Shown here one piece after another: positions 18,002 to 27,391 of a stretch of DNA of 64,000 nucleotides. The notes under the pieces are model-generated. The model worked only from the letters and a program-made list of their open reading frames with translations. It did not search any database and was not told where the DNA came from. Source of the DNA: Streptomyces sp. NRRL S-1022 (GTDB lineage Bacteria > Actinomycetota > Actinomycetes > Streptomycetales > Streptomycetaceae); NCBI RefSeq assembly GCF_000720135.1, contig NZ_JOIU01000007.1, forward strand, positions 124,001 through 188,000, written 5' to 3'. Every line of letters starts with the position of its first letter. Position 1 is the stretch's first letter. The position numbers were made by a program, and so were the translations under genes.

Positions 18002-19248
18002 AGTCCCACGAAGCAGGCCGCCGCGACCAGTGCTCCCGCCAGCTGGACGACGGCCATCGGGACGGCGGTGTGCTCCCCGGCGACCCCGACCAGCGGGGAC
18101 GCGATCGCGCCGACCAGGAAGGAGGAGGTGCCGAGCAGCGCTGAGGCGGAGCCGGCGGCGTGCCGGGTGCGCAGCAGGGCGAGGGACTGGGCGTTGGGCA
18201 GCGTGACGCCCATGGCGGACATCAGGACGAACAGGGCGGCGGCGACGGGCACGAGCCCGGTGTCACCGAGGGCACCGGTGGCCATCAGCAGCAGCGCGGT
18301 CGCGGCGAGCACGATCACGGTCAGTCCGGCGGCGAGCACCTTGTCCAGGCTGACCCGGCCGACCAGCACCTTTCCGTTGAGCTGGCCGGCGGCCACCAGG
18401 CCGACGGAGTTGAGGCCGAACAGCAGGCTGAAGGTCTGCGGGGAGGCGCCGTAGATCTCCTGGATCACGAACGGGGAGGCGCTGACGTAGGCGAACAGCG
18501 CGGCGAAGGCGAAGCCGCCGGCGAGCGTGTAGCCGGTGAAGGGCCGGTCGGCGAGCAGGCCGCGCATCGCGCGCAGGGCCTCGCCCACTCCCCCGCGGTG
18601 CCGTTCGGCCGGGGGCAGGGTCTCCGGCAGCCGCGCGCAGACCAGGGCGGTGAGCACGGCGCCGACCGCCGTGAGGACCACGAAGACGCCCCGCCAGTCC
18701 GTCACCCGGAGGATCTGCCCGCCGACGAGCGGCGCGACGATGGGCGCGGCGCCGGATATCAGCATCAGGGTGGAGAAGAAGCGGGCCATGGCGACCCCGT
18801 CGTACAGGTCGCGGACGACGGCCCGGGCGATGACCACCCCGGCCGCGCCGGCGAGGCCCTGCACCAGCCGGAAGGCGATCAGCGTCTCGACGGTGGGCGC
18901 GAGGGCGCACAGGGCGGTGGCGAGGAGATAGACGGCGAGCCCGGTGAGCAGCGGGCGGCGCCGGCCCCAGCGGTCGCTCATGGGGCCCACGACCAGCTGG
19001 CCGAGCGCGAGCCCGGCCATGCAGGCGGTGAGGGTGAGCTGGACGGTGACGGCGGGCGCGTCGAGGGAGCGGGTGACCTGCGGCAGCGACGGCAGGTACA
19101 TGTCCATGGCGAGCGGGGTCGTCGCGGTGAGGCCGCCCAGCAGGAAGGTGACGAGCGGGCCGGTGCGGCGCGGGGCGCCGGCCGGTGCCGGTGCGGAGGG
19201 GGACGGACGGTCCTGATCCGGTGTCGGTGCCGCCGCGTGCTCCGGCAT
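17941..19248 (-). CDS. Bcr/CflA-type MFS multidrug exporter
   Basis: 435 residues from the ATG at 19248, which follows AGGGAGGGACAC. Twelve membrane helices are visible. The first has PLAMDMYLPSLP, diagnostic of the Bcr/CflA group, and loop 2-3 has GPMSDRWGRRRPLL. These proton antiporters export bicyclomycin, chloramphenicol and similar compounds. The C-terminus overlaps the start of the serine hydrolase gene, suggesting an export/hydrolysis pair. The substrate is unknown. Confidence 0.9.
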   Translation of the reverse strand: MPEHAAAPTPDQDRPSPSAPAPAGAPRRTGPLVTFLLGGLTATTPLAMDMYLPSLPQVTRSLDAPAVTVQLTLTACMAGLALGQLVVGPMSDRWGRRRPLLTGLAVYLLATALCALAPTVETLIAFRLVQGLAGAAGVVIARAVVRDLYDGVAMARFFSTLMLISGAAPIVAPLVGGQILRVTDWRGVFVVLTAVGAVLTALVCARLPETLPPAERHRGGVGEALRAMRGLLADRPFTGYTLAGGFAFAALFAYVSASPFVIQEIYGASPQTFSLLFGLNSVGLVAAGQLNGKVLVGRVSLDKVLAAGLTVIVLAATALLLMATGALGDTGLVPVAAALFVLMSAMGVTLPNAQSLALLRTRHAAGSASALLGTSSFLVGAIASPLVGVAGEHTAVPMAVVQLAGALVAAACFVGLCRPWTARETTRAGSEGDES

Positions 19249-19347
19249 GTGTCCCTCCCTGATGCTCGCCCCTGCTTCGTCTGACATCGGTGTCGCCGAC
19301 CCGACCGGCACCTATGCTCTCAGCTCGTACACACTGCCGAGGCACAC

Positions 19348-20382
19348 ATGAGCGAGGGTGGGGCGGCGATGGCGGAGCAGAGCGTGCGGTGGGGGATCCT
19401 TGCGACCGGCGGGATCGCGGCGACGTTCGCGGCGGATCTGGTCGATCTCCCGGACGCGGAGATCGTGGCGGTGGCCTCGCGCCGGCGGGAGCCGGCGGAG
19501 GCGTTCGCGGAGCGGTTCGGGGTGGCACGGGCCTACGGGGACTGGGAGTCGCTGGCCAGGGACCCGGACATCGATGTCGTGTACGTGGCCACCCCGCACT
19601 CGGCGCACCGGGCGGCGGCCGGGCTGTGCCTGGCGGCGGGCCGGAACGTGCTGTGCGAGAAGCCGTTCACGCTGAACCTGCGCGAGGCGGAGGAACTCGT
19701 CGCGCTGGCGCGGGAGCACGACCGCTTCCTGATGGAGGCGATGTGGATGTACTGCAATCCGCTGGTACGGCGGCTGAAGGCGCTGGTGGACGACGGGGCG
19801 ATCGGTGACGTGCGCACCGTGCAGGCCGACTTCGGGCTGGCCGGTCCCTTCCCGGCGGCGCACCGGCTGCGGGATCCGGCACTGGGCGGCGGGGCGCTGC
19901 TGGACCTGGGGGTGTACCCGGTGTCGTTCGCGCAGCTGCTGCTGGGTGAGCCGGACGGGGTCGCCGCGCGCGCGGTGCTGTCGGAGGAGGGCGTGGACCT
20001 GCAGACGGGCGCGCTGCTGTCGTGGGACAGCGGGGCGCTGGCCTCGGTGCACTGCTCGATCGTCGGCGGTACCGGGGCCACCGCGTCGGTGACCGGCACG
20101 CGCGGCCGGATCGACATCCCGTCCGGGTTCTTCCATCCGGACCGGTTGGTGCTGCACCGCGACGGCCGCGACCCCGAGGAGTTCGCCGCCGACCCCGCCG
20201 ACGGGCCGCGCACCAGCATGCGGCACGAGGCCGAGGAGGTCATGCGGGCGCTGCGGGCGGGCGAGAAGGAGTCGCCGCTGGTGCCGCTGGACGGGACGCT
20301 CGCGGTGATGCGGACGCTGGACGCGGTGCGGGAGCGGATCGGGGTGCGGTATCCCGGGGACGCGGTCGCTCCGGCCGCGTAA
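19348..20382 (+). CDS. Gfo/Idh/MocA-family oxidoreductase
   Basis: 344 residues. An N-terminal NAD(P)-binding fold ([17 protein letters not shown]) is followed by [13 protein letters not shown] and CEKPFTLN; the Lys of CEKP is the conserved catalytic lysine. The C-terminal sheet domain has [13 protein letters not shown], with the family's Asp/Tyr. Such enzymes oxidise or reduce sugars, inositols or diols. Two starts are possible, 19348 and 19369 (MAEQSVRW); the second has a GGGTGGGG run upstream. It precedes an SDR gene by 56 bp on the same strand. Confidence 0.9.
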   Translation: MSEGGAAMAEQSVRWGILATGGIAATFAADLVDLPDAEIVAVASRRREPAEAFAERFGVARAYGDWESLARDPDIDVVYVATPHSAHRAAAGLCLAAGRNVLCEKPFTLNLREAEELVALAREHDRFLMEAMWMYCNPLVRRLKALVDDGAIGDVRTVQADFGLAGPFPAAHRLRDPALGGGALLDLGVYPVSFAQLLLGEPDGVAARAVLSEEGVDLQTGALLSWDSGALASVHCSIVGGTGATASVTGTRGRIDIPSGFFHPDRLVLHRDGRDPEEFAADPADGPRTSMRHEAEEVMRALRAGEKESPLVPLDGTLAVMRTLDAVRERIGVRYPGDAVAPAA

Positions 20383-20438
20383 CCGTATCGCGGACACCGG
20401 ATTCCGCATGGCGGAGGTTCCGCCTACGCTGCGGTGTC

Positions 20439-21197
20439 ATGACCGACAGGAATACGAAGATCGCGGTGGTGACCGGCGCCGGCTCGGGCATCGGGCGGGC
20501 GGTCGCCGTGGAGCTGCTGCGGGCCGGCTGGTCGGTGGCGCTGGCCGGCCGGCGCCCCGGGCCGCTCGCGCAGACGGCGGCGCTGGTGCCGGAGGCGACC
20601 TCCCTCGCCGTACCCGCCGACGTGTCCCGGCCGCAGGACGTGGACGCGCTGTTCACCGCGGCCGTGGAGCGGTTCGGGCGGGTGGACCTGCTGTTCAACA
20701 ACGCGGGGATCAACGGGCCCCGCGAGGTCCCCGTCGAGGAGCTGTCGTACGACGACTGGCGGCAGGTGGTGGACGTCAACCTCACCGGGGCCTTCCTGTG
20801 CGCGCAGGCGGCCTACCGGCGGATGAAGGAGCAGGAGCCGCGGGGCGGCCGGATCATCAACAACGGTTCCGTCTCGGCGCACACGCCCCGCCCGCACTCG
20901 GTCGCCTACACCGCGACGAAGCACGCGCTGACCGGCCTGACCAAGTCGCTGTCCCTGGACGGGCGGCCGTACCGGATCGCGGTGGGGCAGGTGGACATCG
21001 GCAACGCGGCCACCGACATGACGGCCCGGATGCAGGCGGGCGTGCTCCAGGCGAACGGGCAGGTGGCTCCCGAACCGGTGATGGACGTGGCCGATGTGGC
21101 GCGCACCGTACGGCACATGGCGGAGCTGCCGCTGGAGGCGAACGTGCAGTTCGCGACGGTGCTGGCGACGACGATGCCGTACCTCGGGCGGGGCTGA
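20439..21197 (+). CDS. Short-chain dehydrogenase/reductase
   Basis: 252 residues from the ATG at 20439. The classical SDR features are all present: [18 protein letters not shown], a Ser in NNGSVSAH, and YTATK. The cofactor loop has AGRRP, favouring NADP. TACGCT (20425-20430) is 8 nt upstream of the ATG with no ribosome-binding site, so it is probably leaderless with its own promoter despite the same-strand upstream gene. The substrate is not predictable. Confidence 0.9.
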   Translation: MTDRNTKIAVVTGAGSGIGRAVAVELLRAGWSVALAGRRPGPLAQTAALVPEATSLAVPADVSRPQDVDALFTAAVERFGRVDLLFNNAGINGPREVPVEELSYDDWRQVVDVNLTGAFLCAQAAYRRMKEQEPRGGRIINNGSVSAHTPRPHSVAYTATKHALTGLTKSLSLDGRPYRIAVGQVDIGNAATDMTARMQAGVLQANGQVAPEPVMDVADVARTVRHMAELPLEANVQFATVLATTMPYLGRG

Positions 21198-21300
21198 ACC
21201 ACGCAGTGGACCTCGCGGCGCACCGCGGGTGCCCGCTGGCCGGTGGAACGGCCGCCGCACGACGTGTCCTTACGGCATCCCCGGCGCACGGCACGGCCGT

Positions 21301-22536
21301 TCAGGACCGGTGTCCGCCCTCCGCGTCGCCCGCGTCCCGGGTGCCGCGTGCCCCCGGCTCGCCGCCCTCCGCGGCCGACGCCGCCCGGGTCCGGCGCCTG
21401 CGCAGAGCCCAGGCGCCCAGGCCCAGCACCGCGAGTGCCCCGGCGGCGCCCTCCGTGACCTGCCACGCCGAGCCGCCCCCGGACCCCGGGCCGGGCGCGC
21501 CGGCCGCCGCCTGGACGGTCTTGCGCCCGGGTGCCGGGCTCGCGCTCGCCCCGCCCTCGCTGAGCGGTTCGACCAGCAGGCCGACCGGCTGCGCCGCACG
21601 CCCGTGGGTGAAGCCCCAGTCGAGCAGGGCCGCCGCGTGCTCGTAGACGGCGTTGCCGCCGGCGTCGGGGTGCATCACGGTGACCAGCAGGGTGCGCCCG
21701 CCCCGGGTCGCCGCGCCGGTGAAGGTGTTGCCGGCATGGCTGGTGTAGCCGTTCTTGACACCGATCAGCCCGTCGTATGTCTTCAGACCCCACGCCCCGG
21801 TCAGCAGGCGGTCGGTGTTCTGGATCTGGAAGGTCTTCTTGCCGCCCGCCGGGAAGTCGGCGGTCCGCGTGCCGCAGTAGCCGCGGAAGTCGGCGTCCTT
21901 CAGGCCGTGGCGGGCGAAGAGCGTGAGGTCGTACGCCGAGGAGAGCTGCCCCGCGTGGTCGAAGCCGTCGGGGCTGACCACATGGGTGTCCAGGGCCTGC
22001 AGGTCCGCGGCCTTGGCCTGCATCTCGGCGACGGTCTTCGCGATGCCGCCGTTCATGTGGGACAGCACGTGCACGGCGTCGTTGCCGGAGCGCAGGAAAA
22101 CGCCCTGCCACAGCTGCTCGACGGTGTAGGTGATGCCGGGTTTGATGCCGACGAGGCTGGAACCGGCCGGGACGTCGGCGAGGTCGGCGTCGGTGACCCG
22201 GTACCGCTGGTTCCGGTCGAACTTCTTCAGCACCGTGTCCGCGAACAGCATCTTCAGCGTGGACGCGGGCGCGAGCCGCCGGTGCGCGTCGAACGACGCG
22301 AGCACCTCCCCGCTCGCGCAGTCGGCGACCAGCCAGGAGCGTGCGGTGAGCTTCCTGGGCAGTCCGGAGGCGCCGCGCACCTGGACGCCGGTGCGGGCCA
22401 GCCGCGCGCCGCCGACGACCGTGGCGGTCGCGGCGGCGGCCTCGGTGGCCGTGGACAGGGGAAGGGCGGCGGCCGTCAGCCCGAGGACGGCACGCCGGCT
22501 GAGCCGGGAACATTCGCGCACCCGGGGACCGTACAC
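21301..22536 (-). CDS. D-alanyl-D-alanine carboxypeptidase (peptidase S11), membrane-anchored
   Basis: 411 residues: signal peptide (RRAVLGLTAAALPLSTATEA), an S11 penicillin-binding domain, a Gly/Ser/Pro-rich linker, a C-terminal helix (GALAVLGLGAWAL) and an Arg-rich tail that anchors it outside the cell. Active-site motifs are STLK, SGN and, in place of KTG, KNG (GVKNGYTSHAGN). The enzyme trims the terminal D-Ala from peptidoglycan stems. The KNG variant keeps the Lys and Gly and may be normal for this actinobacterial group. The GTG at 22536 could be replaced by a second in-frame GTG at 22521. Confidence 0.9.
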   Translation of the reverse strand: MYGPRVRECSRLSRRAVLGLTAAALPLSTATEAAAATATVVGGARLARTGVQVRGASGLPRKLTARSWLVADCASGEVLASFDAHRRLAPASTLKMLFADTVLKKFDRNQRYRVTDADLADVPAGSSLVGIKPGITYTVEQLWQGVFLRSGNDAVHVLSHMNGGIAKTVAEMQAKAADLQALDTHVVSPDGFDHAGQLSSAYDLTLFARHGLKDADFRGYCGTRTADFPAGGKKTFQIQNTDRLLTGAWGLKTYDGLIGVKNGYTSHAGNTFTGAATRGGRTLLVTVMHPDAGGNAVYEHAAALLDWGFTHGRAAQPVGLLVEPLSEGGASASPAPGRKTVQAAAGAPGPGSGGGSAWQVTEGAAGALAVLGLGAWALRRRRTRAASAAEGGEPGARGTRDAGDAEGGHRS

Positions 22537-22653
22537 CGCTTCGAGCAGGGGATTCGCGAGCGGAGGCCGATACGGCGCGGAATTTGCCGCGTTATGAAAA
22601 TCCGATGCTCTACCCGGTTTCCCGCGCCTTACACCTCTCTTACCAGGAGTCGT

Positions 22654-23661
22654 TCACCGGCCCAGCAGGCGGTCGATCTCGGCCGACTGGTCCGCGGCGA
22701 GCGGCCCCTTCGCGAGCGCGCCCGCGTTCTCCTCGGCCTGGGCGACGGTCCGGAATCCGGGGATGGGCACCGTGCGCGGGCTGCGGGCCCACAGCCAGGC
22801 GAGGGCGCCCTGGGCGAGGGTGCGGCCGTCGCTGGTGAGGACGGAACGGACCGCGTCGATCCGGGCCAGCCACTCGGGATCGGCGCCGGAGCCGTCGTCC
22901 GCGAACCCGGGGAGCCAGGCGGGCGGCCGGCTGCGGATGTCCCCGGCCTCCAGCGCCCCGCCGCGCCGCCCGGCCAGCAGACCCATGGCCAGCGGACTGC
23001 GGTTGACACTGGCCAGTTCCCGCCGCTCGCACAGTGACACGAGCCCGGGCGCGTCCTGCAGGACGTTGAGGGCGTGCTGCACGGCGGTGCAGTGCGGGCC
23101 TTCGGCGAAGACGGCGGCACGCGCGGGGTCGTCGGTGCTCCAGCCGTAGCCGCGTACGAGTCCCTCGCGCACGAAGTCCTCGCAGGCGTCACGGAGTTCG
23201 GCGGCACGCGCCGGGTCGGCGGCGGAGAGGTGCAGCTGGTACAGGTCGACGCGGTCGGTGCCGAGGCGGCGCAGGGAGGCGGTGAGGGCCCGGCGGGCGT
23301 ACTCCGGGGTGTCGTCGGTGCCGGTGAGGGTGCGGGTGCCGGCGTCGAAGACGTTGCCCCACTTGGTGGCGAGGACGACCTCGTCGCGCCGCTTGCCGAG
23401 GGCCCGGCCGAGGATCTCCTCGCTGTGCCCGGTGCCGTAGCAGTCGGCCGTGTCGAAGAAGGTGACGCCCAGGTCGAGCGCCCGGCGGACGGCCCGTACG
23501 GACTCGTCGTCGTCCACCTTCCCCCAGCCGACGGGCTGCCCGTCGGCGGTCCGGTGCTCGCCCCCTATGGCCCAGCACCCGAAGCCGAGCGCGCTCACCT
23601 CGATGCCACTGCGTCCCAACGCCCGGGTCGCCCGGGTCGTAGCTGTCGTCCGTGTCGTCAT
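22654..23661 (-). CDS. Aldo/keto reductase
   Basis: 335 residues from the ATG at 23661. The TIM-barrel enzyme carries the catalytic tetrad: Asp and Tyr in FFDTADCYGTGHSE, Lys in ATKWGN and His in LYQLH. The C-terminal cofactor site is PIPGFRTVAQAEENAGA. It reduces aldehydes or ketones with NADPH in the cytoplasm. TAGCGT (23670-23675) is 8 nt before the start and there is no ribosome-binding site, so it is probably leaderless. An upstream in-frame start at 23700 is less likely. Confidence 0.9.
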   Translation of the reverse strand: MTTRTTATTRATRALGRSGIEVSALGFGCWAIGGEHRTADGQPVGWGKVDDDESVRAVRRALDLGVTFFDTADCYGTGHSEEILGRALGKRRDEVVLATKWGNVFDAGTRTLTGTDDTPEYARRALTASLRRLGTDRVDLYQLHLSAADPARAAELRDACEDFVREGLVRGYGWSTDDPARAAVFAEGPHCTAVQHALNVLQDAPGLVSLCERRELASVNRSPLAMGLLAGRRGGALEAGDIRSRPPAWLPGFADDGSGADPEWLARIDAVRSVLTSDGRTLAQGALAWLWARSPRTVPIPGFRTVAQAEENAGALAKGPLAADQSAEIDRLLGR

Positions 23662-23754
23662 GGGCGTGGACGCTAGGGGCTCAAGTGCACGCGAACACAA
23701 GCCCCGCGAAGCCCTGTCACGAAGCCCTGCTACGAGGCCCTGTCACGAGGACCG

Positions 23755-24081
23755 TTACGCCTGGCCGGTCTCGAACCGGGAGATCCGCCCGTCGTCGTCG
23801 ACGGTGAAGTACCACTTGGTGCGCATCTCGCCCCAGGCGTCGTTGCTGTAGCGGGCCAGCAGGGTCCGGCCGCCGTCGGACTCGTTGTCGACCTCCATGT
23901 GGCCGTGGGAGGAGAAGATCTCCCGGTCGATCCACTCGGCGAGGTCCCGGTCGGAGCCGTCGTCGGCCATCGTCGCGCCGGGCGCGAGCAAGGACATGAA
24001 GCCCTCGCGGTCGTGCGAGTTGACGGCGTGCACGAACGCCCGGACGGCCGGGTCGCTCAGCTTGGCTGGCTGAATCGTCAT
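23755..24081 (-). CDS. NTF2/SnoaL-like small protein
   Basis: 108 residues from the ATG at 24081. The layout is that of the SnoaL/ketosteroid-isomerase-like cone fold: VRAFVHAVNSHDREGFMSLL, then LAPGATMADDGSDRDLAEW, then strands ending in YFTVDDDGRISRFETGQ. Many such proteins are stress-related or bind small ligands, and the catalytic residues vary. There is no signal peptide. It is divergent from the DoxX gene, with 129 bp between the starts. The function is not predictable. Confidence 0.8.
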   Translation of the reverse strand: MTIQPAKLSDPAVRAFVHAVNSHDREGFMSLLAPGATMADDGSDRDLAEWIDREIFSSHGHMEVDNESDGGRTLLARYSNDAWGEMRTKWYFTVDDDGRISRFETGQA

Positions 24082-24210
24082 GGCGCCAGGCTCACACCGC
24101 TCCCCCGGTCCCGCCACCCGAACGGCAGCCAGGGCGAGCCGGACGCCGCCGGCGGTGCGAGGGTGGGGACGCGGGAGGGGACCTGTCCGCCTGTCTGCTG
24201 GGGAGTCACC

Positions 24211-24756
<546 letters not shown>

Positions 24757-24792
24757 GGGGGCCTGCGGGCAGCCCGGCTTCGGGGACGGCGC

Positions 24793-24825
24793 CGCGCCCC
24801 GACATCCACGGCAGGTCGGGGCGCG
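24793..24825. terminator. Hairpin terminator after DoxX gene
   Basis: A perfect 11-bp inverted repeat, CGCGCCCCGAC / GTCGGGGCGCG, with an 11-nt loop, 36 bp after the DoxX stop. The remaining bases up to the convergent HATPase gene (24826-24971) contain nothing I can recognise. Confidence 0.8.
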
Positions 24826-24971
24826 TTCCCTGGTCGGCCGTGGACCGGGCGGGCGCGGCGCGCAAGTTGGTGGCGGCGCCCATACGACCAGGCCGAGCCC
24901 GGCGGCGACGGCCCCGAGAAGGGTTGCACCGGCGGTACGGCCGTCAGCCCCGGGCATCCTGTGGCGGCCCG

Positions 24972-25409
24972 TCACGAGACGTCGTGCCGTTTCACATGGA
25001 TCTCGGCCCAGACGCGTTTGCCCCAGTGGAGCAGATCCGTTCCCCACTTGCCGCTCAGGGCGTCGACCAGGACCAGGCCCCGGCCGGAGACGTCGTCAGC
25101 GCTGCGAGCGATGGCCTCCACGATGCAGCGCTTCCTGTCCACGACGGCGATCCGGACCCGGTCGGCAGCCGGGCGGGCGATGATCACCCGGATGGAGTGA
25201 CTGCGCCCGTGCACGACTGCGTTGGCGACGAGTTCCGAGATGAGGAGCGCGGCCGTCTCGCCGGTCTCGTCATCGAACGCCCACAGGGTGCAGCTCCGGC
25301 GTACCAGGCGCCGGGCTTCGGCCGCCGCCTCCGGCGTCGAGGACATCGTCAGGTTGTAGCCGGGGTGGCCTGTCGGTTTCGGTTCCGCGATCGCCATCGT
25401 CATCGTCAT
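24972..25409 (-). CDS. Anti-sigma-factor-like HATPase (RsbW/SpoIIAB-type ATP-binding protein)
   Basis: 145 residues from the ATG at 25409, which has GAGCGAG upstream. The GHKL ATPase motifs are present: ALLISELVANAVVHG (N-box), VRIAVVDR (in place of D-x-G) and GRGLVLVDALS (G-box). Streptomyces has many such RsbW-like proteins acting as anti-sigma kinases or partners of HTH regulators. The usual acidic D-x-G of the ADP contact reads VVDRKR, so ATP binding may be altered. It is divergent from a TPR-HTH regulator, a common arrangement for these two families. Confidence 0.85.
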   Translation of the reverse strand: MTMTMAIAEPKPTGHPGYNLTMSSTPEAAAEARRLVRRSCTLWAFDDETGETAALLISELVANAVVHGRSHSIRVIIARPAADRVRIAVVDRKRCIVEAIARSADDVSGRGLVLVDALSGKWGTDLLHWGKRVWAEIHVKRHDVS

Positions 25410-25590
25410 GTCTCGCTCGGGGATGGGGGGATGCCGTGGTGGTCCCCGGGGAGGAGTGACCACCACGGCCGTTGGCCACCGGTAAGCGATCACCGGACGG
25501 CCGGTAATCACTCAACTCCGCTGCGCTTCATCGGGTAAGGGAGCAGAGTGGAGGGTGAGTTGCACTGGTTGCACACGCTCGGGAGTCTCG

Positions 25591-26925
25591 ATGGGACGTC
25601 AGCCACTCATGCCGAACGACGCCCTTGCGGCGCTGATGCGAGAGGGGGCCATCCAGAACGACCAGTTAGCACGGCGGGTCAACGCCACCGGCAGGGAACT
25701 CGGCCTGAGCCTGACCTACACGAAGACGGCGGTCTCGCAGTGGCTGAAGGGCCACCGGCCGAAACGGCAAGCGCGCCCCGCTGTCACCGAAGCGCTCTCA
25801 CGGCTCCTCGCGCGGCCCGTGACGTCGGCTGAACTCGGCTGGGACACCGACGCCGGGTCCCCGGACGCGGTGTCGGGGATTGTCGACCTCGGAAGGGCGG
25901 ACATGGATCCGTCCCGGCGCGCTGTGCTCGGCGCGGGCCTGTACTCGGCGGCACTGGCCATCCCGCGGTACGACGACGTGACGGGCCGGATGGAACACGT
26001 GGCCGCCGGTCGCACCGTCCGTATCGGCCGGTCCGAGGTGGAGACCGTGGAGCGGATGACGGAGCGGATCGCGGACATCCTCGACGACCTCGGAGGCGGC
26101 CACGCCCGACCGATGGCAGCAGCCTTCCTCGTCAACACCGTGGGCCCCTACCTGAGGGCGGACGGTACGGACGAGGTGAGGAGGGCGATGCGGGCCGCCG
26201 CGTCCGATCTCACGTACCTGACGGGCTGGATGGCCATGTACGAGCGGGAGCACGGCGTCGGCCAGCGGTACTACGTCAAGGCCCTCAAGCTTGCCGGCGC
26301 GGCCGAGGATCACGTGACCTACTGCCGCACCCTGCGCGGCATGGCAATGCAGGCGTCGAACCTGGGCTACGGCCCGAAGGCGCTGGAACTCGCCGACTCC
26401 GCCGCGGAAGCCGCCCCGGCGTCGGGGCCGCGCCTGGTGGCGTTCCTGCGCGGTCAACAGGCCCACGGCGCGGCCATGGTCAAGGACCGTCGGCAGGCGT
26501 TCGCCCGGCTGAAGGAGACCGAGGAAGCGCTGTCGCAGGCGGACGGCCGCAACGACCACATCGGCGGCTACGACCGCGCCGCCTACGAGTTCCACGTCGC
26601 CCACGTCCTGTGGGAGCTGGGTGACCGGCCCGGGTCGGTGAAGGCGCTGCGTCGGTCCAACAAGGCCAGGCCGTCAGGTGAGCGGCAGGGTCGCGTACAC
26701 GCCACCGGTCTCCTTGCCGCCCGGCTCATGGAGATGAGGCACGTGGAAGAGGCCTCCCGGGAGTGGAACGCGTTCCTGGACGACTACGCCGGCATCTCCT
26801 CGGCGCGGGGGGACGAGCACTTCGCCACCCTCCGGACATCCATCCGCCCGTACGTCTCCCTGCCGGCCGTGCGCACGCTGGACGCGCGAGCCCGCGACGT
26901 GGCCCGGCTGAAAGCGGCAGCCTGA
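25591..26925 (+). CDS. HTH (XRE-like) regulator with TPR-like C-terminal half and a TTA codon
   Basis: 444 residues from the ATG at 25591, with GGGAG 6 nt upstream. Residues about 1-75 form an XRE-like helix-turn-helix (QLARRVNATGRELGLSLTY then TAVSQWLKGHRP). DPSRRAVLGAGLYSAALAIP, a hydrophobic patch typical of this Streptomyces group, follows near residue 110. The rest is helical repeats. Codon 26 is TTA (25666-25668), the rare leucine codon read by the bldA tRNA, so translation may be tied to development. It is divergent from an RsbW-like gene. The hairpin before rnpB probably ends the transcript. Confidence 0.82.
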   Translation: MGRQPLMPNDALAALMREGAIQNDQLARRVNATGRELGLSLTYTKTAVSQWLKGHRPKRQARPAVTEALSRLLARPVTSAELGWDTDAGSPDAVSGIVDLGRADMDPSRRAVLGAGLYSAALAIPRYDDVTGRMEHVAAGRTVRIGRSEVETVERMTERIADILDDLGGGHARPMAAAFLVNTVGPYLRADGTDEVRRAMRAAASDLTYLTGWMAMYEREHGVGQRYYVKALKLAGAAEDHVTYCRTLRGMAMQASNLGYGPKALELADSAAEAAPASGPRLVAFLRGQQAHGAAMVKDRRQAFARLKETEEALSQADGRNDHIGGYDRAAYEFHVAHVLWELGDRPGSVKALRRSNKARPSGERQGRVHATGLLAARLMEMRHVEEASREWNAFLDDYAGISSARGDEHFATLRTSIRPYVSLPAVRTLDARARDVARLKAAA

Positions 26926-26943
26926 CCGGCACGGGCCCTTCAC

Positions 26944-26963
26944 GCCCTGCCGCAGGGCAGGGC
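26944..26963. terminator. Hairpin terminator shared by rnpB and the HTH-TPR gene
   Basis: A perfect 8-bp stem, GCCCTGCC / GGCAGGGC, with the loop GCAG. It lies 6 nt beyond the rnpB 3' end and 18 bp beyond the stop of the convergent regulator gene, so it can serve both strands. Confidence 0.75.
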
Positions 26964-26969
26964 TTATGG

Positions 26970-27391
26970 GGCAGACGAGTCGGGCTGTACGCCGGGTTCT
27001 GTTCCCCGGTGTCCTCGCGGACGCCGGGGCGACGGCCATCCATCTAGGGCCGGCGTTGCCGCCGGCCTCGTGCGGTCTACCCGCGGACTCGGGCGGGCAG
27101 CCCTCGATCGTCCGCGCAGGGACGCCCTTCGTGAGAAAGGCGGCCCCTTCTTGACCTTGCTCCGGGTGGGGTTTACCTAGCTGCCCAGGTCACCCTGGGC
27201 ACTGGTGGTCTCTTACACCACCGTTTCACCCTTACCAGGGGCCAAAGCCCCGGGCGGTCTGCTTTCTGTGGCACTGTCCCGCGGGTCACCCCGGGTGGCC
27301 GTTAGCCACCACCCTGCCCTGTGGAGCCCGGACGTTCCTCGGGAAGCCCCCTAGGGGGACTCCACGCGGCCGTCCGCCCGGCTCGTCTGCC
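26970..27391 (-). ncRNA. rnpB: RNase P RNA (bacterial type A)
   Basis: The catalytic RNA that matures tRNA 5' ends. The universally conserved segments are all readable on the minus strand: GAGGAACGTCCGGGCTCCAC near the 5' end, then GGTGAAACGGTGGTGTAAGA, and ACAGAACCCGG near the 3' end. The ends are set by helix P1, a perfect 10-bp pairing of GGCAGACGAG (27391-27382) with CTCGTCTGCC (26979-26970). A -10-like TACCAT lies at 27401-27406, inside the EamA exporter gene. The first 41 nt of the RNA overlap the last codons and stop of that gene. Confidence 0.96.

Noticed and set aside
21301..22536. KNG in place of KTG read as an inactivated carboxypeptidase
   Set aside because: Lys and Gly are kept, and I recall the same variant in related Streptomyces proteins. 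Loss of activity is not supported.
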